A program made the position numbers and the translations under genes. The notes under the pieces are model-generated. The model saw only the letters and a program-made list of their open reading frames with translations, was not told the origin of the DNA and did not search any database. This document shows, piece by piece, positions 27,618 to 36,447 of a stretch of 64,000 nucleotides of DNA. Origin of the DNA: an uncultured SAR86 cluster bacterium (GTDB lineage: Bacteria; Pseudomonadota; Gammaproteobacteria; Magnimaribacterales; D2472); contig CACEAP010000002.1 of assembly GCA_902557645.1 (NCBI GenBank), positions 62,001 through 126,000 of the forward strand, given 5' to 3'. Position 1 is the stretch's first letter; each line of letters begins with the position of its first letter.

Positions 27618-28658
27618 TTACTCCAGTATTATTTCGCACCCAGTGCCGTTGAGAAATGTCTTGACTCTGGTTTTGTTATTTTCACTTAAGGTATTAAATT
27701 CTGCTTTAATCCACTTTAAACATTTAGCCTGATAAGGAAATGCTTTTTGTTTCCAAACAGATCCATCAATTTCAGTCTCCCATGTTTCATCGCCTTCCAT
27801 AATTGCATTTGCATTTGCTAGTAATGCTGGGACATACATTTTGCCAAACTCTTTCATAATTTCTTTTAGAGTTGAAGGACTATCTTCAAGGGAGGTCCAG
27901 CTGCTATTAACAACATCATGACCTGATAAATCAGCCATCACATCAACCCAAGCAACAAGCCTTCTTGAGGTTGCGTATGCAATTTCTCTAGATGTTGGAT
28001 CAAAACCAATCAACTGGGTTAACTGACCATAAATAGCAAAATCTGCAGAAGAAGGTTTATCGCCAAAAAGGAATTGGCTTTTTGATAAATGATCATCCAT
28101 TAGTTTTACAAATCTTCGATAACTGGTATCGATTAGGTCAGCTGTTGTTGCATTTGAGCCAACTACCCATAATCTTCCTATTTGTCTTTCAGCAATACCT
28201 TTTTTAAATTCCTGTAATAAGTCTTCAGGGGCATTTATTGCAAAATCTACTAATGGAAGAATGGTTCCAGCATTATCAGCATCTTCTTCAAAGTGCCACC
28301 TGTAGTGGAACATATATTTAGTTACCCACTCATCTCCAAAATCTTCTAATAAGTAATTTATAAAAGAAAGAGCAGGGTCTTCAGGTAATAATTTTCGGGC
28401 CGGATACTCTTTTTCTAATCTTCTGATAATTGGAGTAGAGTCAGTGGTTGGTTGTAATTCACCACTTTCATCTCTTAAAAGAATAGTTGGAAGTAGGACA
28501 GGCTTTGGCGGCTCTATATTTAATTTATGTAATCTTCCAACAACATTACCCATAAAAGCTTCATAAGCAATATGCTTATATCTAAAAACAGAAATCATCT
28601 TCTGCGTATATGGTGATGGAGTAGCTCCAAAGATTTGTATCTTTTCGACATCCTTCAA
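27618..28658 (-). CDS. Glutathione S-transferase-like protein, long form
   Basis: 346 residues, much longer than usual GSTs (about 200-230). The N-terminal thioredoxin-like domain starts IQIFGATPSPYTQKMISVFRYK and has the TPIIRRLEKEYP segment in the glutathione-gamma-Glu region. The C-terminal helical domain has FLFGDKPSSADFAIYGQLTQ, the N-capping motif of GSTs. The additional 100 or so C-terminal residues have no domain I recognise. It lies 2 bases after the GST at 28661 in the dehalogenase-GST run. Confidence 0.82.
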   Translation of the reverse strand: MKDVEKIQIFGATPSPYTQKMISVFRYKHIAYEAFMGNVVGRLHKLNIEPPKPVLLPTILLRDESGELQPTTDSTPIIRRLEKEYPARKLLPEDPALSFINYLLEDFGDEWVTKYMFHYRWHFEEDADNAGTILPLVDFAINAPEDLLQEFKKGIAERQIGRLWVVGSNATTADLIDTSYRRFVKLMDDHLSKSQFLFGDKPSSADFAIYGQLTQLIGFDPTSREIAYATSRRLVAWVDVMADLSGHDVVNSSWTSLEDSPSTLKEIMKEFGKMYVPALLANANAIMEGDETWETEIDGSVWKQKAFPYQAKCLKWIKAEFNTLSENNKTRVKTFLNGTGCEIILE

Positions 28659-28660
28659 AA

Positions 28661-29275
28661 CTATTGTCCTAAAGTTATGGCTTTTTGAAATGCTGGTCTA
28701 GCTTCGATTTTAGCCACATAATTTTTTATATGTTCCATTTCATCTGCAACGCACCCTAATCTGTTTGCCATGAAACATGAATGTCCCAGCATTAGATCAG
28801 CGGCTGAAAAATCACCGATTAAATAATCTTTATCAGCAAGATTTTCATTTACTGGAGCTAATGATTTGGTTATTAAGTTTTGAGCTTGTTTTAAAACATT
28901 TTCATCTCTTCTGTCAGGCGGTAATAAGATTGTTTGCACTACTACTTGATTCATGGGAGGCATCACCATACCTTCACAATAATGGAACCATTGTAAATAA
29001 TATGGAAACATCGGCGAATCTGAACTAGGTTTTAAGCCGCCATCTTTATGTCTCTCTAGGATGTATTGAATAATTGCGCCTGACTCAAAAATAGAAATAT
29101 CGCCGTCTTCTAGAACTGGCACTCTGCCAAGGGCATGTCTTGATCTATGCTCAGGGGATTTCAAGCCCTCTTTAGTAAATGGCATGATATTAACTTCATA
29201 TTCTAAGCCTAACTCCTCGAGTAGCCAGATAACTCGACCAGCTCTAGTGCCAGCAACAAAATGAACTTTTAACAT
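28661..29275 (-). CDS. Glutathione S-transferase
   Basis: 204 residues, normal GST size. It starts LKVHFVAGTRAGRVIWLLEELGLEYEVNIMPF, followed by [26 protein letters not shown] (cis-Pro and Glu-Ser glutathione-binding motif) and the C-terminal YLIGDFSAADLMLGHS. It conjugates or reduces electrophiles using glutathione. It is in the run haloalkane dehalogenase-GST-GST-GST-DUF1330-GNAT-aquaporin. Confidence 0.92.
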   Translation of the reverse strand: MLKVHFVAGTRAGRVIWLLEELGLEYEVNIMPFTKEGLKSPEHRSRHALGRVPVLEDGDISIFESGAIIQYILERHKDGGLKPSSDSPMFPYYLQWFHYCEGMVMPPMNQVVVQTILLPPDRRDENVLKQAQNLITKSLAPVNENLADKDYLIGDFSAADLMLGHSCFMANRLGCVADEMEHIKNYVAKIEARPAFQKAITLGQ

Positions 29276-29287
29276 ATCTCTTCCCTC

Positions 29288-29971
29288 CTATTTTTGAAGA
29301 TTTTTTTGAGCCCTTTCTATAAATTCTTTGGTTTTTGCTTCATCGCCTAAAACTTTATCTATTTTTATAGGAACTTTTATTCCCTCTAGCATTCCAGGTT
29401 TCTTATACATAGCATCATTCCATCTTGCTAAGTGTTCTAAGCCATCAGCAGAGATTCCAGACCATTTGTGGGTTCTCGTCCAACACCAATTTGCAATATC
29501 AGCAATTGAATATTCATCAGCCAGCCACTCGCTTTGCGCTAAGCGTGTATCTAATACTTCAAAAAGTCTTCTGCCTTCATTTTGGTAACGATCAATTGCA
29601 GGCTGAATCTTTTCAGGAAAGTAGCGAAAAAATACATTTGCTTGGCCCATCATTGGTCCTATATTGCCCATCTGAAACATAAGCCACTGAATAACGTCAG
29701 ACCGGCCTTTGCCTTGTGATGGCATCAGCATTCCAGTTTTATCAGCTAAATAAATCATAATTGCGCCAGATTCAAATATTGATAAATCATCATTATCTCT
29801 ATCAACAATGGCTGGAATTCTCCCATTTGCACTTATAGCTAGAAATTCTGGAGTATGCTGCTCTCCTTCTGACAAATTAATTAAATGCGCTTTATAGTCA
29901 AGGCCCATAGCCTCAAGAGTACAAGAAACTTTATGTCCGTTAGGGGTAGGTGCTGTATATAAATCTATCAT
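29288..29971 (-). CDS. Glutathione S-transferase, YfcG/Ure2p-like
   Basis: 227 residues. It begins [29 protein letters not shown], which is the disulfide-bond oxidoreductase YfcG/YghU type N-terminus with TPNG in place of the catalytic Ser/Tyr, then [28 protein letters not shown] and [18 protein letters not shown]. YfcG-like enzymes reduce disulfides and peroxides with glutathione. It follows the haloalkane dehalogenase by 4 bases. Confidence 0.92.
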   Translation of the reverse strand: MIDLYTAPTPNGHKVSCTLEAMGLDYKAHLINLSEGEQHTPEFLAISANGRIPAIVDRDNDDLSIFESGAIMIYLADKTGMLMPSQGKGRSDVIQWLMFQMGNIGPMMGQANVFFRYFPEKIQPAIDRYQNEGRRLFEVLDTRLAQSEWLADEYSIADIANWCWTRTHKWSGISADGLEHLARWNDAMYKKPGMLEGIKVPIKIDKVLGDEAKTKEFIERAQKNLQK

Positions 29972-29975
29972 CTTA

Positions 29976-31034
29976 TTATTTTATAAAATCTATTAACAAA
30001 TTTGAAAGTTCTTTTGCCCTGGTCCATTGAAAAAAATGCCCGCCTCCAATATGGGGTGCACTTTTAGCATTAGGACACATTGCAAGAACATCGGCTTCTA
30101 TTCCATTTGTAACTGGATCATCACCAGCAAAAACACTTAAAAATGGCTTACTCCATGTGAAGAAAAATTCTCTAGCTTTCTTTTGTTCATCTGTTGATTT
30201 ATCTGGTGTCATTGGTACCTGGCTAGGCATAGCCCTTGTACCCATCATATAACTAGGATCTGGGAATGGAGCATCATAAGCTTTTGCTAAATTTGATTTA
30301 AATGGAAAATATTTTTTTAGCCCCAAGCGAACAAATAAATAATAAGAAAGTTTTTTGAAAGTAGACATTTTTTCCATACTTTGCGACATCATAAATCCAT
30401 GAGGCAAATCAGCGTTATCCCAACAAAACTTTTGCCAATACATAAATTTTAATCCTGGATGAGACCTCCCCTTATCCATCTGTCTTATTTCGCGCATCAT
30501 ACTAAATGGAGTTAGTTTTATTTTGCTGCTTCTAAATTCCTTTATTTGATTTAGAACTTCTTGTGGCATCTCAGGATTATATGGAAGCCCAGTATTGCCA
30601 ACAGCAACTTTAACAAATCTGTCAGGCTCATTTGCAACCACTCTTAAACCAATAAGTCCGCCCCAGTCTTGTCCAAAAAAAGTCACATTTTTAAAATTGT
30701 TAGCTATAAGCCACTTCGTCATCCAATCAACCTGATTTTCATAGCTATAGTCTTGTCTGCTAGCGGGCTTGTCAGATTTACCATAACCGGGCAGGTCCGG
30801 AGCAATAACTCTTATACCAGCATTTACTAAAAAAGGTAGCATTCTGATGTAAAGGTAACTCCATACTGGTTGGCCATGCATAGCTAATAAAATTGGACCA
30901 TCCTTAGGACCTTCATCGATATGATGAATTCTCAGCTCTGAACCATCGGTAGTTGCAATGTTTGTATAAACAGGCTTAAAAGGATAATCCTTTAATCTTT
31001 CAAATTGTGAATCTGGTGTTCTTAATATTTTCAT
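29976..31034 (-). CDS. Haloalkane dehalogenase-type alpha/beta hydrolase (subfamily I-like)
   Basis: 352 residues. The oxyanion segment is [14 protein letters not shown] (HGxP with Trp, as in DhlA), the nucleophile is Asp123 in GQDWGG with the adjacent halide-binding Trp124, the acid lies in AGDDPVTNG and the catalytic His in GGGHFFQW. An Asp nucleophile followed by Trp is the halohydrolase signature, but the hydrolase is about 40 residues longer than DhlA with an expanded cap region (residues 190-250). It is first of the GST cluster. Dehalogenase activity is likely by motif but epoxide hydrolase-like reactions cannot be excluded. Confidence 0.83.
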   Translation of the reverse strand: MKILRTPDSQFERLKDYPFKPVYTNIATTDGSELRIHHIDEGPKDGPILLAMHGQPVWSYLYIRMLPFLVNAGIRVIAPDLPGYGKSDKPASRQDYSYENQVDWMTKWLIANNFKNVTFFGQDWGGLIGLRVVANEPDRFVKVAVGNTGLPYNPEMPQEVLNQIKEFRSSKIKLTPFSMMREIRQMDKGRSHPGLKFMYWQKFCWDNADLPHGFMMSQSMEKMSTFKKLSYYLFVRLGLKKYFPFKSNLAKAYDAPFPDPSYMMGTRAMPSQVPMTPDKSTDEQKKAREFFFTWSKPFLSVFAGDDPVTNGIEADVLAMCPNAKSAPHIGGGHFFQWTRAKELSNLLIDFIK

Positions 31035-31142
31035 ATAAAAATTAATTTTATTGTCATATGGTTTTCCATAATATTAATAAGTAGGCCTTTTGTTGCTTTC
31101 TTAATTATCTTTTATCTTATCAATAAATCTAATCATTTAGCT

Positions 31143-31148
31143 TATAAT
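31143..31148 (+). promoter_or_regulatory. Possible -10 box for the 31188 gene
   Basis: TATAAT 40 bases before the start, in the 153-base gap between divergent genes; no good -35 at 16-18 spacing. An AGGGGGAAT ribosome site precedes the ATG at 31188. Confidence 0.35.
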
Positions 31149-31187
31149 AATTCTAATGGTGTTGCGACATCATTAGGGGGAATAAAA

Positions 31188-32405
31188 ATGTCAAAAGCTT
31201 CAGGTCACTGCGATCCAAAATTTTCAGCTATATCAGATATTTTTTCTACAGCAATTGAGTCTAACTTTGAAACCGGAGCTGCTGTAGCAATAGAATATAA
31301 AGGTGAAATGGTTGTTGATATGTATGGCGGCCATAAAGATGCTCAAAGAACTAAGTCTTGGGACAAAGATACAATGGTTAATGTCTTCTCTGTCACTAAA
31401 GGTGTAACAGCTACTTGTATTGCTAGGCTTATTGATCAGGGCAAACTTGATGTTGATAAAAAAGTTACTGATTACTGGCCCGAATATGGCTGTAACGGCA
31501 AAGAGGATACAAAAGTTAGTGATTTTTTATGTCACAGATCTAATAATTTCGGTTTTCAAGACGGTATGCCAAATGGCAGCTGGCAAGATTGGGATTTATT
31601 TACAAAAATCTTAGAACAACAGCAGCCTTTTAAAGAGCCAGGCAGCTCACAAGGTTACCATGCATTAACTATGGGTTGGCTTGTAGGTGAAATTATTAAA
31701 AGAGTTGATGGAAGAGATACTGGGACCTATTTCCAAGAAGAAATTGCTGATCCTCTTAATATAGATTTTAAAATCGGACTTCAAGAAGAGGATTTTGCTA
31801 GATGTGCAGATATGTTGATGCTTGATACTTCTGATGGCAAGTCTCCTCTTGAGATGATCAAATATGTTCCAAACATTTTTCTTTCAAAGCCGCTTCGTAA
31901 TATGAAGGAATCAATAAAAGGTGGGGATTTTAAAATAGCCTTCCAATCCAGAGATGGTGATGATAAAAATTATGTTAATGAGGCTGATTGGCGTAAAGCA
32001 CAAATACCATCAGCAAACGGCCACGGCACTGCCAGAGGTCTTGCTAAGTTATATGGAATTTTGAGCACTGGTTGTGAAAGAGAAGGTTATAGAATCATGA
32101 AACCTGAAACTTTAGATTATGCTACTAAAGTATATTCAGCCGGACCAGACTCAGTCCTTTTTGGAACAAATATTACTTTTGGTTTGGGGTATGAGTTAGG
32201 TAAAGAAATGACCTTGATTGGTAACTTATCTCCAAGATTTCAAAATTCTATGTTTGGCCATGCAGGCGTTGGAGGTGCTGTTGCATTTGGAGATGCCAGT
32301 AAAGAGATAGGCTTTGCATTTATATGTAATGAAATGCATCCATATAAAAGTCTTTATAAGTCTGCAAATGATCTAACAAAAGCTTTATATGACTATTTAG
32401 GTTAA
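31188..32405 (+). CDS. Serine hydrolase, beta-lactamase/EstB family
   Basis: 405 residues without a signal peptide, so cytosolic. The nucleophile motif is SVTK (Ser68, Lys71) in VFSVTKGVTATCIARLIDQGKLDVD. The usual second motif YxN appears as YHALTMGWLVGEI, where the third position is not Asn. A Gly-rich third motif GHAGVGGAVAFGD matches the HxG of EstB-like esterases. It is divergent from the detoxification cluster. Likely carboxylesterase; substrate unknown. Confidence 0.88.
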   Translation: MSKASGHCDPKFSAISDIFSTAIESNFETGAAVAIEYKGEMVVDMYGGHKDAQRTKSWDKDTMVNVFSVTKGVTATCIARLIDQGKLDVDKKVTDYWPEYGCNGKEDTKVSDFLCHRSNNFGFQDGMPNGSWQDWDLFTKILEQQQPFKEPGSSQGYHALTMGWLVGEIIKRVDGRDTGTYFQEEIADPLNIDFKIGLQEEDFARCADMLMLDTSDGKSPLEMIKYVPNIFLSKPLRNMKESIKGGDFKIAFQSRDGDDKNYVNEADWRKAQIPSANGHGTARGLAKLYGILSTGCEREGYRIMKPETLDYATKVYSAGPDSVLFGTNITFGLGYELGKEMTLIGNLSPRFQNSMFGHAGVGGAVAFGDASKEIGFAFICNEMHPYKSLYKSANDLTKALYDYLG

Positions 32406-32411
32406 TAAACT

Positions 32412-32442
32412 TTGACTTAGACTAAGGTCTAATAGCTATAAT
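32412..32442 (+). promoter_or_regulatory. MerR-type promoter for the membrane protein/MAPEG pair
   Basis: -35 TTGACT (32412-32417), 19-base spacer (32418-32436), -10 TATAAT (32437-32442). The spacer holds the dyad TTAGAC/GTCTAA. It shares TTGACTTAGA, six variable bases, TCTAAT, three variable bases and TATAAT with the promoter at 22475-22505, so the same MerR-family protein may act at both. Confidence 0.75.
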
Positions 32443-32482
32443 GTGTTTTTATAGGGAAATTCAAAAAATCTAGGAGTGCTGT

Positions 32483-32971
32483 ATGCCAGAAATGTCGCCT
32501 TTTGGTTGGTTCCATACAATCATGGGAATTGTTGCTTTGCTTAGTGGAGGTTATTCAATAATAAAATACAAGATTATAGAATCTAAAAATACCTCAGCAA
32601 AAATTTTTCTTTCAACAACAGTTATAACTGCTGTCTCAGCACTAATGATATATAAGCAAGGCGGATTTGGGATTGCTCATTTATTAGCTGTAATTACCTT
32701 ATTGGCTGTAGTTGTTGGAATTATTAATGAAAAAAGGTTGATATTTGGTTGGCTCTGTCCTTATTTCCAAGCATTAAGCTTTTCATCATTGTTTCTGTTT
32801 CATATGATTCCTGCCATAACAGATTTTCTTAGAAGATTGCCTGTGAATGATCCTTTTGCAAAAAGTTTTGAAGATCCACTAATTTTAAAATTTTATTTAG
32901 CCTTTTTTATAATTTATTTCATTGGAATTATTTCCCAAATGCGTTGGATAAAAAATAATCAAGTTTACTAG
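32483..32971 (+). CDS. Membrane protein, unknown function (162 aa)
   Basis: 162 residues with about five hydrophobic segments, a Gly-rich first helix (FHTIMGIVALLSGGYSIIKY), and a mostly polar loop NDPFAKSFEDP before the last helix. It follows the MerR-type promoter at 32412-32442 and is followed after 9 bases by a MAPEG gene, so the pair is likely one stress-inducible operon. I do not recognise a named family with confidence. Confidence 0.7.
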   Translation: MPEMSPFGWFHTIMGIVALLSGGYSIIKYKIIESKNTSAKIFLSTTVITAVSALMIYKQGGFGIAHLLAVITLLAVVVGIINEKRLIFGWLCPYFQALSFSSLFLFHMIPAITDFLRRLPVNDPFAKSFEDPLILKFYLAFFIIYFIGIISQMRWIKNNQVY

Positions 32972-32980
32972 GAGTAATAA

Positions 32981-33400
32981 ATGTTAGAAATATATGAATC
33001 AGCTCTTATAGGCCTTTGGCTTACTTTAAGTACGATAATAATCCAGGCTTTTGTTCTTGTTAGAGTTCATAGGCGTCAAAAAGGCTATAAAGTTGGGGTG
33101 ATAGATCCATCACTTGGCCAGGAATCATTATTCTTTAGGGCTTATAGAACTTTTTGGAATTCTATTGAGAATATCATTCCTTTATTTGGCATGGCAGTGC
33201 TGGCAATGATGGCAGGCTATGATCCGCGTAAGTTATCTATAATAGTTTGGATTTATGCTATCACTAGAATCATTCATATGATCCTGTACTATCAAATAGC
33301 TACAGATAAAAACCCAAGTATAAGAAGTTTGTTCTGGGCAACAGGCTTGTTTGCTAATGTTTATTTAATGGTGGATCTTGGGATCTTTTTATTATCCTAA
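32981..33400 (+). CDS. MAPEG-family membrane protein
   Basis: 139 residues and four predicted helices with the MAPEG pattern: VRVHRRQKGYKVG after helix 1, then FRAYRTFWNSIENIIPLFGMAVLA, which contains the conserved RA(H/Y)xNxxEN-type motif. Bacterial MAPEG proteins are glutathione-linked transferases/peroxidases of hydrophobic electrophiles or eicosanoid-like substrates. It is second in the operon under the MerR-type promoter, which agrees with a detoxification role. It overlaps the convergent gene by 4 bases. Confidence 0.85.
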   Translation: MLEIYESALIGLWLTLSTIIIQAFVLVRVHRRQKGYKVGVIDPSLGQESLFFRAYRTFWNSIENIIPLFGMAVLAMMAGYDPRKLSIIVWIYAITRIIHMILYYQIATDKNPSIRSLFWATGLFANVYLMVDLGIFLLS

Positions 33401-34134
33401 CTTAGTTTAATTGAGTCGCCTGCTTGATGGTGGATTTTTATTTCTGATTCAATCTTTGTTTTATTTAATGGCTTAGTAAGAAGAAACTTGCTTATTAAGC
33501 CCGTTGTTTTCTCTGGGTTTGATCCAGTAATGAATAAATTCTTGGCTCCTAAAAGATTACATGCTTCTAATGTTCTTTTTGAATCCATTCCAAGCCGCAG
33601 AAAACCAAATAGTTTAACCTCTTCAGCTGTAAGAATTACAGTATCAGCCTTTATATTGTTTGCTTTCAAAAAGCTTGATCTTGCTATATGTCCTTCATGA
33701 AAAATTTTGTTACCTAAATTGTCTTCTACAAGCAGCGCAAAAGTAAACGGATGATATGGGAAGCCAGTTTTGATAGGCTTAATGTGCATAGAGCAAATCT
33801 CAATACCTTCTACTCCTAGAATGTAAATTGAGTTTTTTACTCCAGCTTTAACAAGCATTTTTCTAATTAATTTAGAGGTATAAATCTCTACATCTTTTGA
33901 AAAGGACTTGATAGATTCGATATGTAAATGATCTTCAAAAGGGGCTGTAATTATAATGGCTTTAATATCTTTATATTCGTCATCAGTTAGTGTGCTTATT
34001 TCCGCTTTTCTTCTTTGAATAAATATAGAGCCATCTGGCTGAAGTTGCTTACTGAGCCAAGGATCTATTAGTATGCCCTTGCCTTCATTTTCAACAAGCC
34101 AAGTCTGATAATTATCAACTTTCAATAATTTCAT
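33397..34134 (-). CDS. Metallo-beta-lactamase-fold hydrolase-like protein (degenerate)
   Basis: 245 residues with the start of a UlaG/YtnP-like MBL fold: LLKVDNYQTWLVENEGKGILIDPWLS. The usual HxHxDH metal motif reads APFEDHLH, retaining only part of the ligands, and the later Asp/His ligands are not clear (HEGHIARSS may hold one His). It may bind a single metal or be non-catalytic. It stands alone between the MAPEG gene and the acyltransferase. Function unknown. Confidence 0.65.
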   Translation of the reverse strand: MKLLKVDNYQTWLVENEGKGILIDPWLSKQLQPDGSIFIQRRKAEISTLTDDEYKDIKAIIITAPFEDHLHIESIKSFSKDVEIYTSKLIRKMLVKAGVKNSIYILGVEGIEICSMHIKPIKTGFPYHPFTFALLVEDNLGNKIFHEGHIARSSFLKANNIKADTVILTAEEVKLFGFLRLGMDSKRTLEACNLLGAKNLFITGSNPEKTTGLISKFLLTKPLNKTKIESEIKIHHQAGDSIKLS

Positions 34135-34240
34135 AATTATTACGAATTATAGTCAAAAAGATTCATTTAGCTTATAGATATGATATTTTTCTGCTTTAAA
34201 GTTAAACTAATTAAATAAATTTTGCATTAGGGAGCATAAT

Positions 34241-34843
34241 TTGAATTACAAAAAAACCAAGCTAAGTATTTCTGTACCAAAACAATTTATTGCGCAAAGA
34301 AATAGATTCTTTTCATTTGTAGGAACTTCCATATTATGGATTACTGGCTGGAAGGTTAAAGGCGCAATACCAGATATGAAGAAACTATTAGTTATTATTG
34401 CTCCTCATACATCTAACTGGGATTTTGTGTATGGAATGTCTCTAGTTTTAAGTCTAAAAATCAAAATATATTGGCTTGGTAAACATACTATCTTTAAAAA
34501 AGGTTTTAGAAGGCTGTTAAAGAATTTAGGCGGCATACCTGTGAATAGACAAGATTCTAAAAATATTATCAGCGACGTTATTGATATTTCGAAGCGAGAA
34601 GGTGGAATTCTTATTGGCCTTTCGCCAGAAGGCACTAGAAAGAAAGCTGAAAAATGGAAGTCAGGATTTTTAAGAATGGCACAATCTATGGACTGCCCCA
34701 TTCTTCTTGCAACGATTGACTATCCATCTAAAGAAATTAGCTTTAGAGAACTGTTTTATCCAACTGGGGATAATCAAAGAGATATAGAGCACTTAAAAAA
34801 ATATTACAAAGATTTTATAGGCAAGATTCCAGAATATTTCTAA
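34241..34843 (+). CDS. 1-acyl-sn-glycerol-3-phosphate acyltransferase-like protein (PlsC family)
   Basis: 200 residues with the acyltransferase HX4D motif HTSNWD (His56, Asp61), the LGKHTIFKKGF segment, GGIPVNR and SPEGTRKK. It transfers acyl chains to lysophosphatidate or a related acceptor in the membrane. The start is TTG at 34241, chosen because an AGGGAG lies 6 bases upstream and no later ATG would keep the N-terminus; downstream Mets are inside the conserved domain. Monocistronic by position. Confidence 0.85.
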   Translation: MNYKKTKLSISVPKQFIAQRNRFFSFVGTSILWITGWKVKGAIPDMKKLLVIIAPHTSNWDFVYGMSLVLSLKIKIYWLGKHTIFKKGFRRLLKNLGGIPVNRQDSKNIISDVIDISKREGGILIGLSPEGTRKKAEKWKSGFLRMAQSMDCPILLATIDYPSKEISFRELFYPTGDNQRDIEHLKKYYKDFIGKIPEYF

Positions 34844-34845
34844 TA

Positions 34846-35298
34846 TTATTTTGGTATGCCCGATCTAAGAGCTATATCGTGAATAGTATCTCCTTCTACT
34901 GAAAATTTTGCTTGATCAAATGAAGGAGCGGACATTCTGCCCATTGCATTATTTGAAAATCCATATTGCTCTTTAGGTATGCCTATAAAATTCTTATCCA
35001 TTTTATTATTAGCATTAATATCTAAAAATGCTGCTATAGCATACTCGCCATCTGGTACTTCTGCTCTTATTTCAAAGACGTCTTTTAGCTCAGTTTCTAC
35101 TACTGCCCCGCGACATGAATCCTCTTCAGATTCATTTTCAACTGAGTTCTCAAAACCTGCAGCACTATTACAAATAGTTAAAAAAAGTACTCCTGATTTT
35201 TCTTGATTTGAGATATTAATTGTCAATTTTGCAGCTGTAAGCTGTTGCGGCATAAAAAAACAGATGCAGAAGATTGCGCCAGTTATTACTATTCTCAT
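34846..35298 (-). CDS. DUF2141 family secreted protein
   Basis: 150 residues with a signal peptide (ending near QLTAAKL, residue 23). The mature part, with LFLTICNSAAGFEN, VPDGEYAIAAFLDINANNKMDKNFIGIPKEQYGFSNNAMG, is the DUF2141 pattern: a beta-sandwich with the DxNxNxxxDxNxxGxPxE(x)YGFSN signature. Periplasmic, function unknown. It overlaps the VOC gene upstream by 4 bases (ATGA). Confidence 0.88.
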   Translation of the reverse strand: MRIVITGAIFCICFFMPQQLTAAKLTINISNQEKSGVLFLTICNSAAGFENSVENESEEDSCRGAVVETELKDVFEIRAEVPDGEYAIAAFLDINANNKMDKNFIGIPKEQYGFSNNAMGRMSAPSFDQAKFSVEGDTIHDIALRSGIPK

Positions 35299-35699
35299 CT
35301 TGGTATCCTATACATAGCACATATTTTATTTCCAGATGGATCGTTTAGATATGCTAAATATAGTTGAACTCCGCCGCCCTCCCTAATACCAGGTGGATCA
35401 CATAACTCAGGATTTATGCCTCCAGCTTTAATGCCAGCCGCATACCATTCATCAATCATTTCGGTACTTGAAGCATTAAAACCTATGGTTGTTCCATTCC
35501 CATGAGTTGCTGCCTGATTATTAATAGGCTCTTTAAGCAGAAAACTATTCTTGTTATTAACAAAATAGATATAACTTTTTTTACCATCCGTATCGAGAGT
35601 TAATTTTCCTAACCTAGTTCCAAGAACAGGCATTATCTTGTCATAAAATTCTCGTGACTCCTCAATATCAATTGCTCCAAGCATTACGTGACTAAACAT
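35295..35699 (-). CDS. VOC (glyoxalase/bleomycin-resistance fold) protein
   Basis: 134 residues with one complete VOC module pair: FSHVMLGAIDIEESREFYDKIMPVLGTRLG and the C-terminal LYLAYLNDPSGNKICAMYRI. The metal ligands could be His4 and a Glu-like residue near the end; only partial. The usual role is glyoxalase-like or dioxygenase-like catalysis or ligand binding. Translationally coupled to the DUF2141 gene. Confidence 0.85.
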   Translation of the reverse strand: MFSHVMLGAIDIEESREFYDKIMPVLGTRLGKLTLDTDGKKSYIYFVNNKNSFLLKEPINNQAATHGNGTTIGFNASSTEMIDEWYAAGIKAGGINPELCDPPGIREGGGVQLYLAYLNDPSGNKICAMYRIPR

Positions 35700-35734
35700 T
35701 CTTTCTCCTTTATTTAATTATCCTATTATGTGTT

Positions 35735-36367
35735 TTAGTGCTTACAAAATAAAGCTACATTCTTCATAGGTATTTCAAGTTGCCAATTATTTTGATCTGC
35801 TATTATCTCCAAAGTCCGTTCAGCATAAAAAACAACATGAGTTGGATCTCTTCTGTAATACCAATTGTTAAATAGGCTATCTTCTGTTAAAAAAGTTGTC
35901 ATAACTCCCAGCCATCCTCCAGGCATTAAAAGAGAGTCTAGTGTCTTAAATTCTTTTCTTGGATTGAAAAAATGCTCAGCTGTCTCTGTACAAGTGATAA
36001 AGTTGTATTTTTTTTTGAAAATATCTTTATTTGGATAAAAGAATGGGTCATAGAGATCAATGCTAAAACCATCAGCTTTAAGCATCTCAGCTAAAGCAGG
36101 CCCGTGACCACAGCCAAAATCAAGACCTTTATCATAAATTTTGAGTTTAGCTTTTAAGGGTTTGGATAATTTAGCTAAAAATTCTAAGTAGCCTGGTTCG
36201 CCTATTTCATTTTGATGTTCTAGATATCTATCTTTTTCATGTGATTCATCTAAGTAATGGGACTGATCTAAAAATTTGGCTAAGCAATGAGAACACTTCC
36301 AATAAGTTTTTTTATCAGTTGTATAAAAAATATCAGTTTTCTTACTTTTGCATACGATACACTTCAT
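35735..36367 (-). CDS. Class I SAM methyltransferase with N-terminal zinc ribbon
   Basis: 210 residues. The first 28 residues have a zinc ribbon (Cys3, Cys6, Cys25, Cys28). The methyltransferase motif I LDFGCGHGPALAEML is near residue 81, followed by ITCTETAEHFFNP (post I/II motif) and LKLLDSLLMPGGWLGVMT-type segment. It resembles DUF methyltransferases that act on small molecules or in tRNA/lipid modification. Substrate unknown. A 12-base palindrome lies just upstream at 36418. Confidence 0.85.
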   Translation of the reverse strand: MKCIVCKSKKTDIFYTTDKKTYWKCSHCLAKFLDQSHYLDESHEKDRYLEHQNEIGEPGYLEFLAKLSKPLKAKLKIYDKGLDFGCGHGPALAEMLKADGFSIDLYDPFFYPNKDIFKKKYNFITCTETAEHFFNPRKEFKTLDSLLMPGGWLGVMTTFLTEDSLFNNWYYRRDPTHVVFYAERTLEIIADQNNWQLEIPMKNVALFCKH

Positions 36368-36417
36368 ACTATTTTGCTTTTGCGCTCAACATGAGATTGC
36401 GTCTATTGGCATAAAGT

Positions 36418-36429
36418 TATCAGCTGATA
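36418..36429. promoter_or_regulatory. 12-base perfect palindrome upstream of the methyltransferase gene
   Basis: TATCAGCTGATA lies in the 80-base gap before the methyltransferase start, just downstream (minus strand) of a TTGACT. It could be an operator; a -10 at good spacing is not evident, so the promoter call is weak. Confidence 0.3.
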
Positions 36430-36447
36430 GTCAATTGCCTTGCTGCT

